This document shows, piece after piece, positions 34,599 through 42,677 of a stretch of DNA of 64,000 nt (position 1 is its first letter; every line of letters begins with the position of its first letter). The position numbers and the translations under genes are program-made. The notes under the pieces are model-generated. The model had not been told where the DNA came from, did no database searches, and saw only the letters and a list, made by a program, of their open reading frames with translations. Source of the stretch: Microbacterium aurantiacum (lineage in GTDB: Bacteria > Actinomycetota > Actinomycetes > Actinomycetales > Microbacteriaceae); NCBI RefSeq assembly GCF_021654035.1, contig NZ_JAJPDW010000001.1, forward strand, positions 496,001 to 560,000. Direction: 5' to 3'.

Positions 34599-36437
34599 AT
34601 GTCACAGGCGACCGCTGTCATCGCCCCCGCGAAGAACGCCTTCCCGAGCCCGTACGAGCAGCCGGCCCCGGCCGGCGCCGAGGGATGGAGGGATCTCTAC
34701 GCCTACAACCTCGTCTTCCAGGAGAACCGGCGCGAGGCCGAGGAGGCGAAGTTCTGGTTCTGCGACAGCCAGCACTGGCCCACCGTGACCAAGCCCTTCG
34801 AGACGATCGGCTTCGAGTTCGCCGTCGGATGTCTCGGTCAGTACAACTCGCGTCAGCTCCTCATCCCGACGGCGAACGGCATCGAGTACCGCATCCACAA
34901 CGGCTACGTCTTCATGTCGCCCGTCGCGGTCGACCCCGCGGACATCGAGGCCCGTGTGCCGCAGTTCATGGAGCGCGCCGGCCACTACTTCCAGAACTGG
35001 GAGAGCCTGCTGGCGAACTGGCACACCAAGCTCAAGGCCACGATCGACGAGCTCGAGTCGATCGAGTTCACGGCGCTCCCCGACGCGATCGCCCTCGAGG
35101 ACGTGCTCGCGGGGAAGGGCACCGGCCCCGCGACCGAGCTCCTCGCCGACTACGACCGCCTCATCGCGCTGGCCTACCGCGCGTGGCAGTACCACTTCGA
35201 GTTCCTGAACCTCGGGTACGTGGCCTACCTCGACCTGTTCATGTTCTGCAAGCAGGTCTTCCCGCGCATCCCCGACCAGGCGATCGCGACGATGGTGCAG
35301 GGCGTCGACATGGAGCTGTTCCGCCCCGACGACGAGCTGAAGAACCTCGCGAAGATCGCGGTGCGCGACGGACTCGTGCCCCACTTCGCAGACACATCGG
35401 ATGCGGCCGTCCTGCTCGCCGCGATCGCCGCCGACCCCGCCGGCGGCGCGTGGACGCAAGCGTGGCAGGGCGCGCAGGACCCGTGGTTCAACTTCACGAC
35501 CGGCAACGGCTTCTACGCGCACGACGAGTACTGGCGCGATGTTCCCGAGACCCCGCTCGCGTTCATCAAGGGCTACATCGAGCGACTGCAGAACGGCGCC
35601 GACATCGACCGGCACGTCGACGAGCTCGTCGCCGAGCGCGACCGCATCACAGGCGAGTACGCCGAGCTGCTGGACGGCGACGCGCTCGACACGTTCCGCG
35701 GCAAGCTGGGCTTGGCCCGCACGGTCTACCCGTACGTCGAGAACCACAACTTCCACATCGAGCATTGGACGATGGGCGTGTTCTGGCGGAAGGCCCGGCA
35801 GCTGTCGGCCGTGCTGCACGCGCAGGGCTTCTGGCCGCGGGCGAACGACATGTTCTACCTCCGTCGCGACGAGGTGCGCGAGGCGCTGTTCGACTACGTG
35901 AACGCGTGGATGGTCGGCGCACCTGCGATCGGACCGGACTACTGGCCCGACGAGGTCGAGCGCCGCCGCGGGATCGTGGACGCGCTGTCGACCGCCCGTC
36001 CGCAGCCGGCACTGAACACCCCGCCCGCCGTGATCACCGAGCCCTTCACCCTCATGCTCTGGGGCATCACCGACGACCAGATCCAGAACTGGCTCGGCAA
36101 GGGCGACGTGCCCGAGGGGACCCTCAAGGGCATGGCGGCATCTCCCGGCATCGCCGAGGGCCCCGCCCGCGTGATCTCCAGCGCCGATCAGCTCTCCGAC
36201 GTGCAGGACGGCGAGATCCTCGTCGCTCCCGTGACGGCGCCCAGCTGGGGACCGATCTTCGGCAAGATCCGGGCGACCGTCACCGACATCGGCGGCATGA
36301 TGAGCCACGCCGCGATCGTCTGTCGCGAATACGGGATGCCGGCGGTCACGGGCACCGGCACCGCGTCGACCGAGATCCGCACCGGGCAGATGCTGCGCGT
36401 CGACGGCAACTCCGGCACCGTCACCGTCCTGGACTGA
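34599..36437 (+). CDS. phosphohistidine subunit of a two-part aryl phosphate synthase (CreH/CreI type)
   Basis: This 612-residue protein starts at ATG 34599 after AAAGGA. The first 500 residues are a mostly helical domain rich in aromatic residues that would bind the phenol (LYAYNLVFQENRREAEEAKF; HNFHIEHWTMGVFWRKARQL). The C-terminal swivelling domain has LKGMAASPGIAEGPARVISS and GGMMSHAAIVCREYGMPAVT with the phosphoryl-carrier His570. It lacks the PEP-binding barrel of true PEP synthase. Its size (about 68 kDa) matches the large subunit of phenylphosphate synthase. Together with the preceding protein it should phosphorylate the hydroxyl of a phenol such as 4-cresol. Confidence 0.85.
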   Translation: MSQATAVIAPAKNAFPSPYEQPAPAGAEGWRDLYAYNLVFQENRREAEEAKFWFCDSQHWPTVTKPFETIGFEFAVGCLGQYNSRQLLIPTANGIEYRIHNGYVFMSPVAVDPADIEARVPQFMERAGHYFQNWESLLANWHTKLKATIDELESIEFTALPDAIALEDVLAGKGTGPATELLADYDRLIALAYRAWQYHFEFLNLGYVAYLDLFMFCKQVFPRIPDQAIATMVQGVDMELFRPDDELKNLAKIAVRDGLVPHFADTSDAAVLLAAIAADPAGGAWTQAWQGAQDPWFNFTTGNGFYAHDEYWRDVPETPLAFIKGYIERLQNGADIDRHVDELVAERDRITGEYAELLDGDALDTFRGKLGLARTVYPYVENHNFHIEHWTMGVFWRKARQLSAVLHAQGFWPRANDMFYLRRDEVREALFDYVNAWMVGAPAIGPDYWPDEVERRRGIVDALSTARPQPALNTPPAVITEPFTLMLWGITDDQIQNWLGKGDVPEGTLKGMAASPGIAEGPARVISSADQLSDVQDGEILVAPVTAPSWGPIFGKIRATVTDIGGMMSHAAIVCREYGMPAVTGTGTASTEIRTGQMLRVDGNSGTVTVLD

Positions 36438-36446
36438 GGCGCGACG

Positions 36447-37232
36447 ATGACCGATACCACGACATCGCCGGGCGGCACGCCTGCGCGCACGGCGCCGCGC
36501 ACCGTGATCGTCACGGGCGCGGCGGGAGGGCTCGGCCGCGCGTTCGCTGAGGCCTTCGCGCGCCGCGGCGATGTCGTGGTCATCGCCGACATCGACGGGG
36601 CAGGGGCCGAGCGTGCGGCCGCCGAGCTCTCCGCCGACGGACTCGCGGTCGTCGGGACGCGCGTGGACGTGACGGATGCCGACTCGTCGGCCTCGCTCGC
36701 GGCCCTGGCCGCGGCATCCGGTCGCGGCGGGATCGACGTCGTCGTGAACAACGCGGCGATCTATGCGACCCTCACCCGGTCGGCTTTCGAAGACATCGAC
36801 GAGGACGAGTGGGACCGCGTCATGGCTGTGAACCTCAAGGGGCCGTGGCAGATCGCCCGCGCATGCTCGCCACACCTGAACCAGGACGGCCGCATCGTGA
36901 ACGTGTCCTCCGCCACGGTCATGAGCGGGTCCGCCCAGTGGGCCCACTACGTCGCCTCGAAGGCCGGCGTCATCGGCCTCACCCGCGTGCTCGCGAAAGA
37001 GCTGGGCACGCGGGGGATCACCGTCAACGCGGTGGCCCCGGGCTTCACGCTCACCGAGGCGAGCCACGCGCTCATCGAGGATGCCGGGTCGTACGGCATC
37101 GAGCGTGGGGCGATCAAGCGGCCGATCCAGCCCGACGACATCGTCGGCGCGGTCCTCTTCCTCGCCGGCCCCGACGCCGCGTTCGTCACGGGACAGACGC
37201 TCGTCGTCGACGGCGGCCGGCAGTTCATCTAG
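36447..37232 (+). CDS. SDR family alcohol dehydrogenase (CreC-like candidate)
   Basis: This 261-residue short-chain dehydrogenase has the NAD(P) loop VIVTGAAGGLGRAFAEAFAR, VVNNAAIYATL, the catalytic serine in NVSSATVMSG, and the YxxxK pair in HYVASKAGVIGLTRVLAKEL. The C-terminal LFLAGPDAAFVTGQTLVVDG is typical. It follows the synthase subunit by 9 bases. In the Cre pathway an alcohol dehydrogenase oxidises 4-hydroxybenzyl alcohol to the aldehyde, and this protein fills that slot. Whether it is orthologous to CreC is not shown by the sequence alone. Confidence 0.85.
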   Translation: MTDTTTSPGGTPARTAPRTVIVTGAAGGLGRAFAEAFARRGDVVVIADIDGAGAERAAAELSADGLAVVGTRVDVTDADSSASLAALAAASGRGGIDVVVNNAAIYATLTRSAFEDIDEDEWDRVMAVNLKGPWQIARACSPHLNQDGRIVNVSSATVMSGSAQWAHYVASKAGVIGLTRVLAKELGTRGITVNAVAPGFTLTEASHALIEDAGSYGIERGAIKRPIQPDDIVGAVLFLAGPDAAFVTGQTLVVDGGRQFI

Positions 37233-37250
37233 ACCTTCCAAGGAGCAGCA

Positions 37251-37571
37251 ATGAGCACAGTCGTCTACACCGCCGACGACGGCAGCGTCACGACGATCGA
37301 GGGGCGCCCCGGTGACTCCGTGATGGAGACCGCCGTGCGCAACGGGGTTCCCGGCATCGTCGGCGAATGCGGCGGGAGCCTGTCGTGCGCCACGTGCCAC
37401 GTCTTCGTCGCGCCCGAGACCCTGGACCTCGTCGGAGGCCCCGGCGATCTGGAGGACGAGATGCTCGACGGCACCGCGGTGGATCGCCGCGATAACTCGC
37501 GGCTGTCGTGCCAGATCACGCTCGCCGACGGGTGCGAGTACCACGTCACGACTCCGAGCGGGCAGCTCTGA
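37251..37571 (+). CDS. [2Fe-2S] ferredoxin, P450 redox partner
   Basis: This 106-residue adrenodoxin/putidaredoxin-type ferredoxin has cluster ligands Cys40, Cys46, Cys49 and Cys87 (GECGGSLSCATCHVFV ... SRLSCQIT), the C-x5-C-x2-C-x37-C spacing of class I P450 systems. It starts at ATG 37251 after AAGGAGCAGC. Its stop overlaps the reductase start (TGATG). It should carry electrons from that reductase to the P450 at 32100, the position held by a ferredoxin in the CreJEF system. Confidence 0.93.
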   Translation: MSTVVYTADDGSVTTIEGRPGDSVMETAVRNGVPGIVGECGGSLSCATCHVFVAPETLDLVGGPGDLEDEMLDGTAVDRRDNSRLSCQITLADGCEYHVTTPSGQL

Positions 37572-38857
37572 TGGAGACCACGCTCATCGTCGGCGCGTGC
37601 CAGGCGGGCGTGCAGCTCGCCGCCACGCTGCGCGATCTCGGCGACACCGACCCGATCATCATGATCGGTGAGGAGGCTCACCGCCCGTACCAGCGCCCGC
37701 CGCTGTCGAAGGGCTGGCTCAAGGGCGAGCTCGAGCCTGACGACGTCGTCCTGCGCACCCGGCAGTGGTTCGCCGACCGCGAGATCGCGCTGATCGCGGG
37801 GGACCGGGTCGTCACGATCCATCGGGAGTCGAACGGCACCGGGATCGCCCAGACGCTCGGCGGCCGGCAGATCGCGTTCACCCGCCTGGCCCTCACGACC
37901 GGTGCCGCCGTGCGGCGCCTCGCCCTTCCCGGCACCGACTACCGGGGCGTGCACTACCTGCGGGACGCGGATGACGCGATCGCGCTCGGCCCGGCGCTCG
38001 CCGAGCCCGGTGCCGAGCGCGTCGTCGTGATCGGCGGAGGCTTCATCGGGCTCGAGGCGGCATCGGCGGCCCGTCAGCTCGGCAAGCACGTGACGATCGT
38101 CGAGGGCACCGGTCGCCTGATCGGCCGAGTCGTCGCCGAGCCCACGAGCGACTTCTACCTCGCCGCCCACCGCCGCCGCGGGACCGAGGTGCTCCTCGGC
38201 GCGCGACTCGCGCGCATCCTCGGGGAGGACGCCTCCGCCGCAGGTCGCCGTGGTTCGGTCACCGGGGTCGAACTCGAGGACGGACGTGTGATCCCCGCCG
38301 ACCTCGTCGTGATCGGGATCGGGGTGCTTCCGCGCGTCGAGCTCGCGGTGCAGCTCGGACTCGAGGTCGCCGGCGGCATCGTCGTCGACGAGGCGTGCCG
38401 CACCTCGGACGGGCGCACCGTCGCGGCCGGCGACTGCGCGATCATGCCGAACCCGTACCCCGCCGGGGTCGGCGGCATGGTCCGCATCGAAAGTGTCAAC
38501 AACGCGCTCGAGCAGGCGAAGGTCGCCGCGGCCACCCTGCTCGGACGCGATGCCGCGTATGTGAGCGTGCCGTGGTTCTGGTCCGATCAGGCCGACCTCA
38601 AGCTGCAGATCGCCGGCCTCTCCACGGGCTACGACGACGTCGTGGTCCGTGGGGATCCGGATGCCGAGAAGTTCGCCGTCCTGTACTACCGCGACGGGCG
38701 TCTGATCGCCGCCGACTGCGTCAACCAGCCCGCCGAGTTCCTCGCGATCAAACAGGCGCTCGCCAAGGGCAAGACCATCCCCCCGCTCGCCGCCGTCGAC
38801 ACCGGCGTGCCGCTCAAGCAATCCGTCGTCGACGCCCCCGTGGCGCTCGCATCCTGA
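37571..38857 (+). CDS. FAD-dependent ferredoxin reductase, P450 redox partner
   Basis: This 428-residue protein of the putidaredoxin/rubredoxin reductase type has the first dinucleotide fold TTLIVGACQAGVQLAATLRD (GxCxAG, in place of the usual GxGxAG), RPYQRPPLSKGWLKGELEPD, the second fold VVVIGGGFIGLEAASAARQL for NADH, and TVAAGDCAIMPNPYPAGVGG near the FAD. The C-terminal domain (VPWFWSDQADLKLQIAGLST) is the one that docks ferredoxin. The ATG 37571 start lies inside the ferredoxin stop. It completes the electron chain for the cluster's P450. Confidence 0.93.
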   Translation: METTLIVGACQAGVQLAATLRDLGDTDPIIMIGEEAHRPYQRPPLSKGWLKGELEPDDVVLRTRQWFADREIALIAGDRVVTIHRESNGTGIAQTLGGRQIAFTRLALTTGAAVRRLALPGTDYRGVHYLRDADDAIALGPALAEPGAERVVVIGGGFIGLEAASAARQLGKHVTIVEGTGRLIGRVVAEPTSDFYLAAHRRRGTEVLLGARLARILGEDASAAGRRGSVTGVELEDGRVIPADLVVIGIGVLPRVELAVQLGLEVAGGIVVDEACRTSDGRTVAAGDCAIMPNPYPAGVGGMVRIESVNNALEQAKVAAATLLGRDAAYVSVPWFWSDQADLKLQIAGLSTGYDDVVVRGDPDAEKFAVLYYRDGRLIAADCVNQPAEFLAIKQALAKGKTIPPLAAVDTGVPLKQSVVDAPVALAS

Positions 38858-38866
38858 GGTGAGACC

Positions 38867-39511
38867 ATGACCGTCCAGACCACGCATCCCGTCGACATCT
38901 CGCCGATCCACGCCGACGAGCGGGACCGCGACCTCGATCCCATCTGGCGCGCGATCGTCGCGGAGTCCCGCACGCGCGCGAACGACATCCATCTGCCGAT
39001 CTCGTTCGCGTTCGCCGAGCGACTGTGCGACGCGTACCCGGATGCCGACGCCCTCGTCGTCCGCGTCGCGATCCTCCTGCACGACACCGGGTGGGCCCGG
39101 GTCGACGAGACCCGCATCCTGAGCGAGGGATTCACCGGCGACTGGCGGAAGGCCGACGTGCGGTACGAGCACGAGCGACACGGGTGCGACATCGCGCGCG
39201 AGGTGCTTCCTCCCCTCGGCTACGACGAGGGGTTCGTGACGCGCGTGACCGACATCATCGACGGGCACGACACCCGCCCCGAGTCGCATTCGCTCGAAGA
39301 CAGCCTCGTTCGCGATGCGGATCGCCTGTGGCGGTTCACCCCCGCGGGCATCGCGCTCGCGTCGGGCTGGTTCGGCCTGACCCCGGCGGAGTACTGCCGG
39401 CGCCTCCGCTCGGAGATCGTGCCGGAGCTCCTCACCGAGGCCGCCGTGCAGATGGCCGAGGCCGAGCTCGCGCGCTCCGAGGTGCTGCTCAAGACGGAGC
39501 AGCTGTCGTGA
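38867..39511 (+). CDS. creD: HD-domain phosphohydrolase, CreD-like (second of two)
   Basis: This 214-residue protein has the same blocks as the HD protein at 30430-31107: AILLHDTGWARV, VTDIIDGHDTRP, LVRDADRLWRFTPAGIALAS and GWFGLTPAEY. The HD pair and the later Asp residues would hold a two-metal centre. In the Cre pathway CreD dephosphorylates the aryl phosphate after P450 oxidation. Being inside the operon, between the reductase and aldehyde dehydrogenase genes, this copy is the better CreD candidate. It starts at ATG 38867, and its stop overlaps the next start (GTGA). Confidence 0.8.
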   Translation: MTVQTTHPVDISPIHADERDRDLDPIWRAIVAESRTRANDIHLPISFAFAERLCDAYPDADALVVRVAILLHDTGWARVDETRILSEGFTGDWRKADVRYEHERHGCDIAREVLPPLGYDEGFVTRVTDIIDGHDTRPESHSLEDSLVRDADRLWRFTPAGIALASGWFGLTPAEYCRRLRSEIVPELLTEAAVQMAEAELARSEVLLKTEQLS

Positions 39512-41028
39512 GCACGGTGGTGGATGTCCAAGGCGCCGTCGGCGCGATGCGGGAACGGCACCGCGCCGCGGCGGCCGACGTCCCGTACACCGACGTCCGC
39601 ACCCTTCGGATCGGCAGAGACGAGGTCACGTCGACCGGCCCCGCTTCACCCGTGATCGATCCGGCGACAGGGGAGCAGTGGGGGTCGGTGCCCGAGGCGA
39701 CCGCCGACGAAGTGGATTCCGCCGTCCGCGCCGCACGCGCGGCCTTTCCTGCGTGGGCGGCGCTCGCGCCGACCGCCCGCGCCGACGCGCTTCGGCGCAT
39801 GGCGGACGCGATCGAGCGCCGGGCCGAGCCCCTCGCGCTCACCAACACGCTCGAGAACGGCTCGCCGATCGCCGAGACCTCCGGTGCGGCCGGGAATGCG
39901 GCATCCATTTTGCGGGTGTTCGCAGGGATGGCCGGGTTCCTGGAAGAACCCGACATCCGACCCTTCCCCGGCGGGGCCAACGAGACCCTCGTGGCGCGTG
40001 ACCCGATCGGAGTGTGCGCGCTCATCGCACCATGGAACTTTCCGATCAACCTCGTCGTGATCAAGCTCGCGCCCGCGCTTCTCGCCGGGTGCGCTGTGGT
40101 GATCAAGCCCGCGTCGCCCACGCCGCTGTCGGTGCGCTTCCTGCTGGACGCCGCCGACGAGGCCGGCATCCCGCCCGGCGTGATCAATCTCGTGACCGGG
40201 GGTGCCGCGACCGGCGACGCGCTCGTGCGGCATCCCGACGTCGACAAGGTGGCCTTCACCGGGTCGACGCCCGTGGGCCGGAAGATCGCCGCCGCGTGCG
40301 GCGAGCTGCTGCGTCCGGTCACGCTCGAGCTCGGCGGCAAGTCGGCGGCGATCGTGCTGCCGGATGCCGACCTCGACGCGATGTCGGCGGTGCTGCTGCG
40401 CAGCTGCATCCGCAACACGGGCCAGACCTGTTACATCTCGACGCGCCTCATCGCGACGCCCGAGCGCTACGACGACCTCGTCGAGATGGTGACCGGGGTC
40501 GTGGGCGGGGCGGTGCTCGGCGATCCGCTCGACCCCGCGACGGTGTTCGGCCCGGTCGCGACCGCCGCGCAGCGCGACGGCGTGCGTGCGCTGATCCGCG
40601 CCGGTGTCGCCGAGGGCGCGCGGGTCACGGTCGGCGGCGACGTCGCGCCGCCGTTGCCGGGCGGTTCGTTCGTCGCGCCCACGGTGTTCGCGGACGTGCG
40701 TCCGGACATGCGCATCGCGCAGGAGGAGGTCTTCGGACCGGTCGTGACGATCCTGCGCGCCGCCGACGTCGACGACGCGGTCGCGGTCGCCAACAGCACG
40801 CGGTTCGGGCTCGGCGGCATCGTGTTCGGCGCCGACGAGGAGGCCGCGCTGCGGGTCGCGCGGCGCGTGGACACCGGGTCGATCGGCATCAACTTCTTCG
40901 CCTCGAACCATCACGCGCCGTTCGGCGGCCGACACGACTCCGGGCTCGGGCTCGAGTACGGCATCGAGGGACTCTCGGCCTACCTGGCTCCGCAGTCGGT
41001 GCACCGCGCGATCAGACGCGGCCCGTGA
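39508..41028 (+). CDS. aldehyde dehydrogenase (CreG-like candidate)
   Basis: This 506-residue NAD(P)-dependent aldehyde dehydrogenase starts at GTG 39508 in a GTGA overlap with the phosphohydrolase gene. Motifs: VCALIAPWNFPINLVVIKLA, VTLELGGKSAAIVLPDADLD with the general base, and RNTGQTCYISTRLIATPERY with the nucleophile Cys308. EEVFGPVVTILRA and SNHHAPFGGRHDSGLGLEYG are near the end. In this operon it should oxidise 4-hydroxybenzaldehyde, or its phosphate, to the acid. Its last 17 bases overlap the end of the convergent flavoprotein gene. Confidence 0.88.
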   Translation: MSTVVDVQGAVGAMRERHRAAAADVPYTDVRTLRIGRDEVTSTGPASPVIDPATGEQWGSVPEATADEVDSAVRAARAAFPAWAALAPTARADALRRMADAIERRAEPLALTNTLENGSPIAETSGAAGNAASILRVFAGMAGFLEEPDIRPFPGGANETLVARDPIGVCALIAPWNFPINLVVIKLAPALLAGCAVVIKPASPTPLSVRFLLDAADEAGIPPGVINLVTGGAATGDALVRHPDVDKVAFTGSTPVGRKIAAACGELLRPVTLELGGKSAAIVLPDADLDAMSAVLLRSCIRNTGQTCYISTRLIATPERYDDLVEMVTGVVGGAVLGDPLDPATVFGPVATAAQRDGVRALIRAGVAEGARVTVGGDVAPPLPGGSFVAPTVFADVRPDMRIAQEEVFGPVVTILRAADVDDAVAVANSTRFGLGGIVFGADEEAALRVARRVDTGSIGINFFASNHHAPFGGRHDSGLGLEYGIEGLSAYLAPQSVHRAIRRGP

Positions 41029-42226
41029 GGATCAGGTTCCAGTAGACCCAGGGGAGGATGTGCCGGTCGGCGATCCATGACAGCCGGCTCTCGCGGTACA
41101 TCCCGCGGAAGAACGGGATCGTGGGCTTCTGCGCACCGTGGTCGTCGAACTCCGCCCACACGACACTCGATCGCGACACCGTGAACGGGCACACGCCGTA
41201 GCCGTCGTAGCGAGCGGATGCCTGACGGCCCGCGAGGACGGCGGCGACGTTCTCCGCGACCGCCCAGGTCTGCTTGCGCAGGGCGCCGCCGCACTTGGAG
41301 TTCGAGCTCGCCGCTGCGTCGCCGATCGCCCAGACGTCGGGGAAGCGCGGATGCCGGAGCGTCTCGGGGTCGACCTCGACGAAGCCGCCGTCGTCGCCCT
41401 CCGCCGGCAGCGCGGAGGCTTTCAGCCAGTCGGGAGCGGACTGCGGAGGCTCGACGTTGAGGACGTCGAAGGCGAGCTCCTCGCGACCACCGGGGCCCTC
41501 GAGGGTCACCGTCTGCGTTTCGCCGTCGACCGCGGCGAGCGTGGTCGAGGTGCGCAGCTCGATGCCGTACTCGGCGATCTTTCGCTCGAGCTCGGCGTCG
41601 AAGGGGGCGAGGAAGACCGAGTGCGTCGGCACGACGAGGACCACGCGGATGGCGTCGAGCACACCGCGGGCGCGCCAGTAATCGCAGGCCTGGTACATCG
41701 GCTTCTGGCCGGCGCCGGCGCACGACGCGGGTCCATCGGGCTGGACGAAGACCACCGTGCCGGAGGTGACGTCGCGCAGGAGACGGGAGGTCTTCTTCGC
41801 GAGGTCGAAGCGGTAGTGCGACGACACCGCGGGGGTGTCGAGGGCGGCGGTGAGACCGGGGATGCGATCCCAGTCCAGCTGGATGCCGGGGGAGACGATG
41901 AGCTGGTCGTACTCCACGCGCGTGCCGTCGCTGAGGCTCACGGCGTGGTCCTCGGGGTGGACCTCGGCGACGGCATCCCGGATCCAGCGGACGCCCGGAG
42001 GAATGACGGAGCGCTGCGCCCGCACGGTCTCGCTGGCGCGCGCGGTGCCGCCGGCGACATGGGAGAACAGGGGCTTGTAGTGGTGGGCCCCGCGCGGCTC
42101 GATGATCGCGATGTCGGTCACCCCGCGTCGTCGCAGACGCGCGGCGACGGACACGCCGCCGTTGCCGCCGCCGATCACCACCACGCGATGGCGGATCGGG
42201 GTGACGGGGGCGACCGCGTCGCTCAC
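41012..42226 (-). CDS. sulfide:quinone oxidoreductase-like flavoprotein
   Basis: This 404-residue protein has FAD fold HRVVVIGGGNGGVSVAARLR, YKPLFSHVAGGTARASE, and SQR-type cysteine blocks: PASCAGAGQKPMYQACDYW (Cys169 and Cys181) and SNSKCGGALRKQTWAV (Cys312), plus ARYDGYGVCPFTVSRSS (Cys346). The C-terminal amphipathic end (SWIADRHILPWVYWNLILTG) could bind the membrane. It may oxidise sulfide or a persulfide and reduce quinone. A link to phenol degradation is not evident. It converges on the aldehyde dehydrogenase gene and is cotranscribed with the small protein upstream (overlapping ends). Confidence 0.82.
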   Translation of the reverse strand: MSDAVAPVTPIRHRVVVIGGGNGGVSVAARLRRRGVTDIAIIEPRGAHHYKPLFSHVAGGTARASETVRAQRSVIPPGVRWIRDAVAEVHPEDHAVSLSDGTRVEYDQLIVSPGIQLDWDRIPGLTAALDTPAVSSHYRFDLAKKTSRLLRDVTSGTVVFVQPDGPASCAGAGQKPMYQACDYWRARGVLDAIRVVLVVPTHSVFLAPFDAELERKIAEYGIELRTSTTLAAVDGETQTVTLEGPGGREELAFDVLNVEPPQSAPDWLKASALPAEGDDGGFVEVDPETLRHPRFPDVWAIGDAAASSNSKCGGALRKQTWAVAENVAAVLAGRQASARYDGYGVCPFTVSRSSVVWAEFDDHGAQKPTIPFFRGMYRESRLSWIADRHILPWVYWNLILTGRV

Positions 42227-42477
42227 GACGTGGGTTCCGAGTCGGAGAACTCGCCGTCGGCGATCGCGTCGGCGTATTTGCGGATGTCCGGGCCGGGCTC
42301 GTAATCGATGAAGCGATCCTTCAGCAGGCCGTTCAGCTCGGCGAAAGCATCGTCCGACGACAGCCCGGGCTTCTCGGCGACGGCCTGAACGGCCTCCTGC
42401 AGGACGCGATCGGCGTCGTCGAGGATCTTCTTGCGAGCGGGCTCGTTCCAGGTGACGTCTGAGATGTCCATGGGCAC
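42223..42477 (-). CDS. small hypothetical protein coupled to the SQR-like gene
   Basis: An 84-residue acidic protein of a family I do not recognise. It is helical and charged (WNEPARKKILDDADRVLQEA, GLSSDDAFAELNGLLKDRFI), without cysteines, signal or membrane segment. The start is GTG 42477 or the more likely ATG 42471; neither has a clear ribosome site. Its stop overlaps the ATG of the SQR-like gene, so the two should be made together. A role as partner of the flavoprotein is only a guess from position. Confidence 0.65.
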   Translation of the reverse strand: MPMDISDVTWNEPARKKILDDADRVLQEAVQAVAEKPGLSSDDAFAELNGLLKDRFIDYEPGPDIRKYADAIADGEFSDSEPTS

Positions 42478-42677
42478 ACGCTAGGGCGGCGCACCTGAGG
42501 GGAGCGGGGGCTTGCGTCCGCGCGCGGGAGGGCGCATGATGCCAGGCCCGTCGGCAGGGAGATATCCGACCCTACTCGCGCCGCGGATGCGACCACATCC
42601 TGTGTTGACATATCTATCGACGAGCGGATGGCTAGATGTATCACTCGAATGTCGTAGGTGTGTTCTAGTGTTCGGGT

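Noticed and set aside
34602..37544. A 980-codon minus-strand open frame across the phosphotransferase and SDR genes
   Set aside because: Shadow frame of well-supported plus-strand genes, with no domain.
30430..41028. Assignment as an acetovanillone (Hpe/Acv) or anaerobic phenylphosphate pathway
   Set aside because: Those pathways need a biotin-dependent carboxylase or a phenylphosphate carboxylase, and none is encoded here. The P450 with ferredoxin and reductase fits the cresol type.
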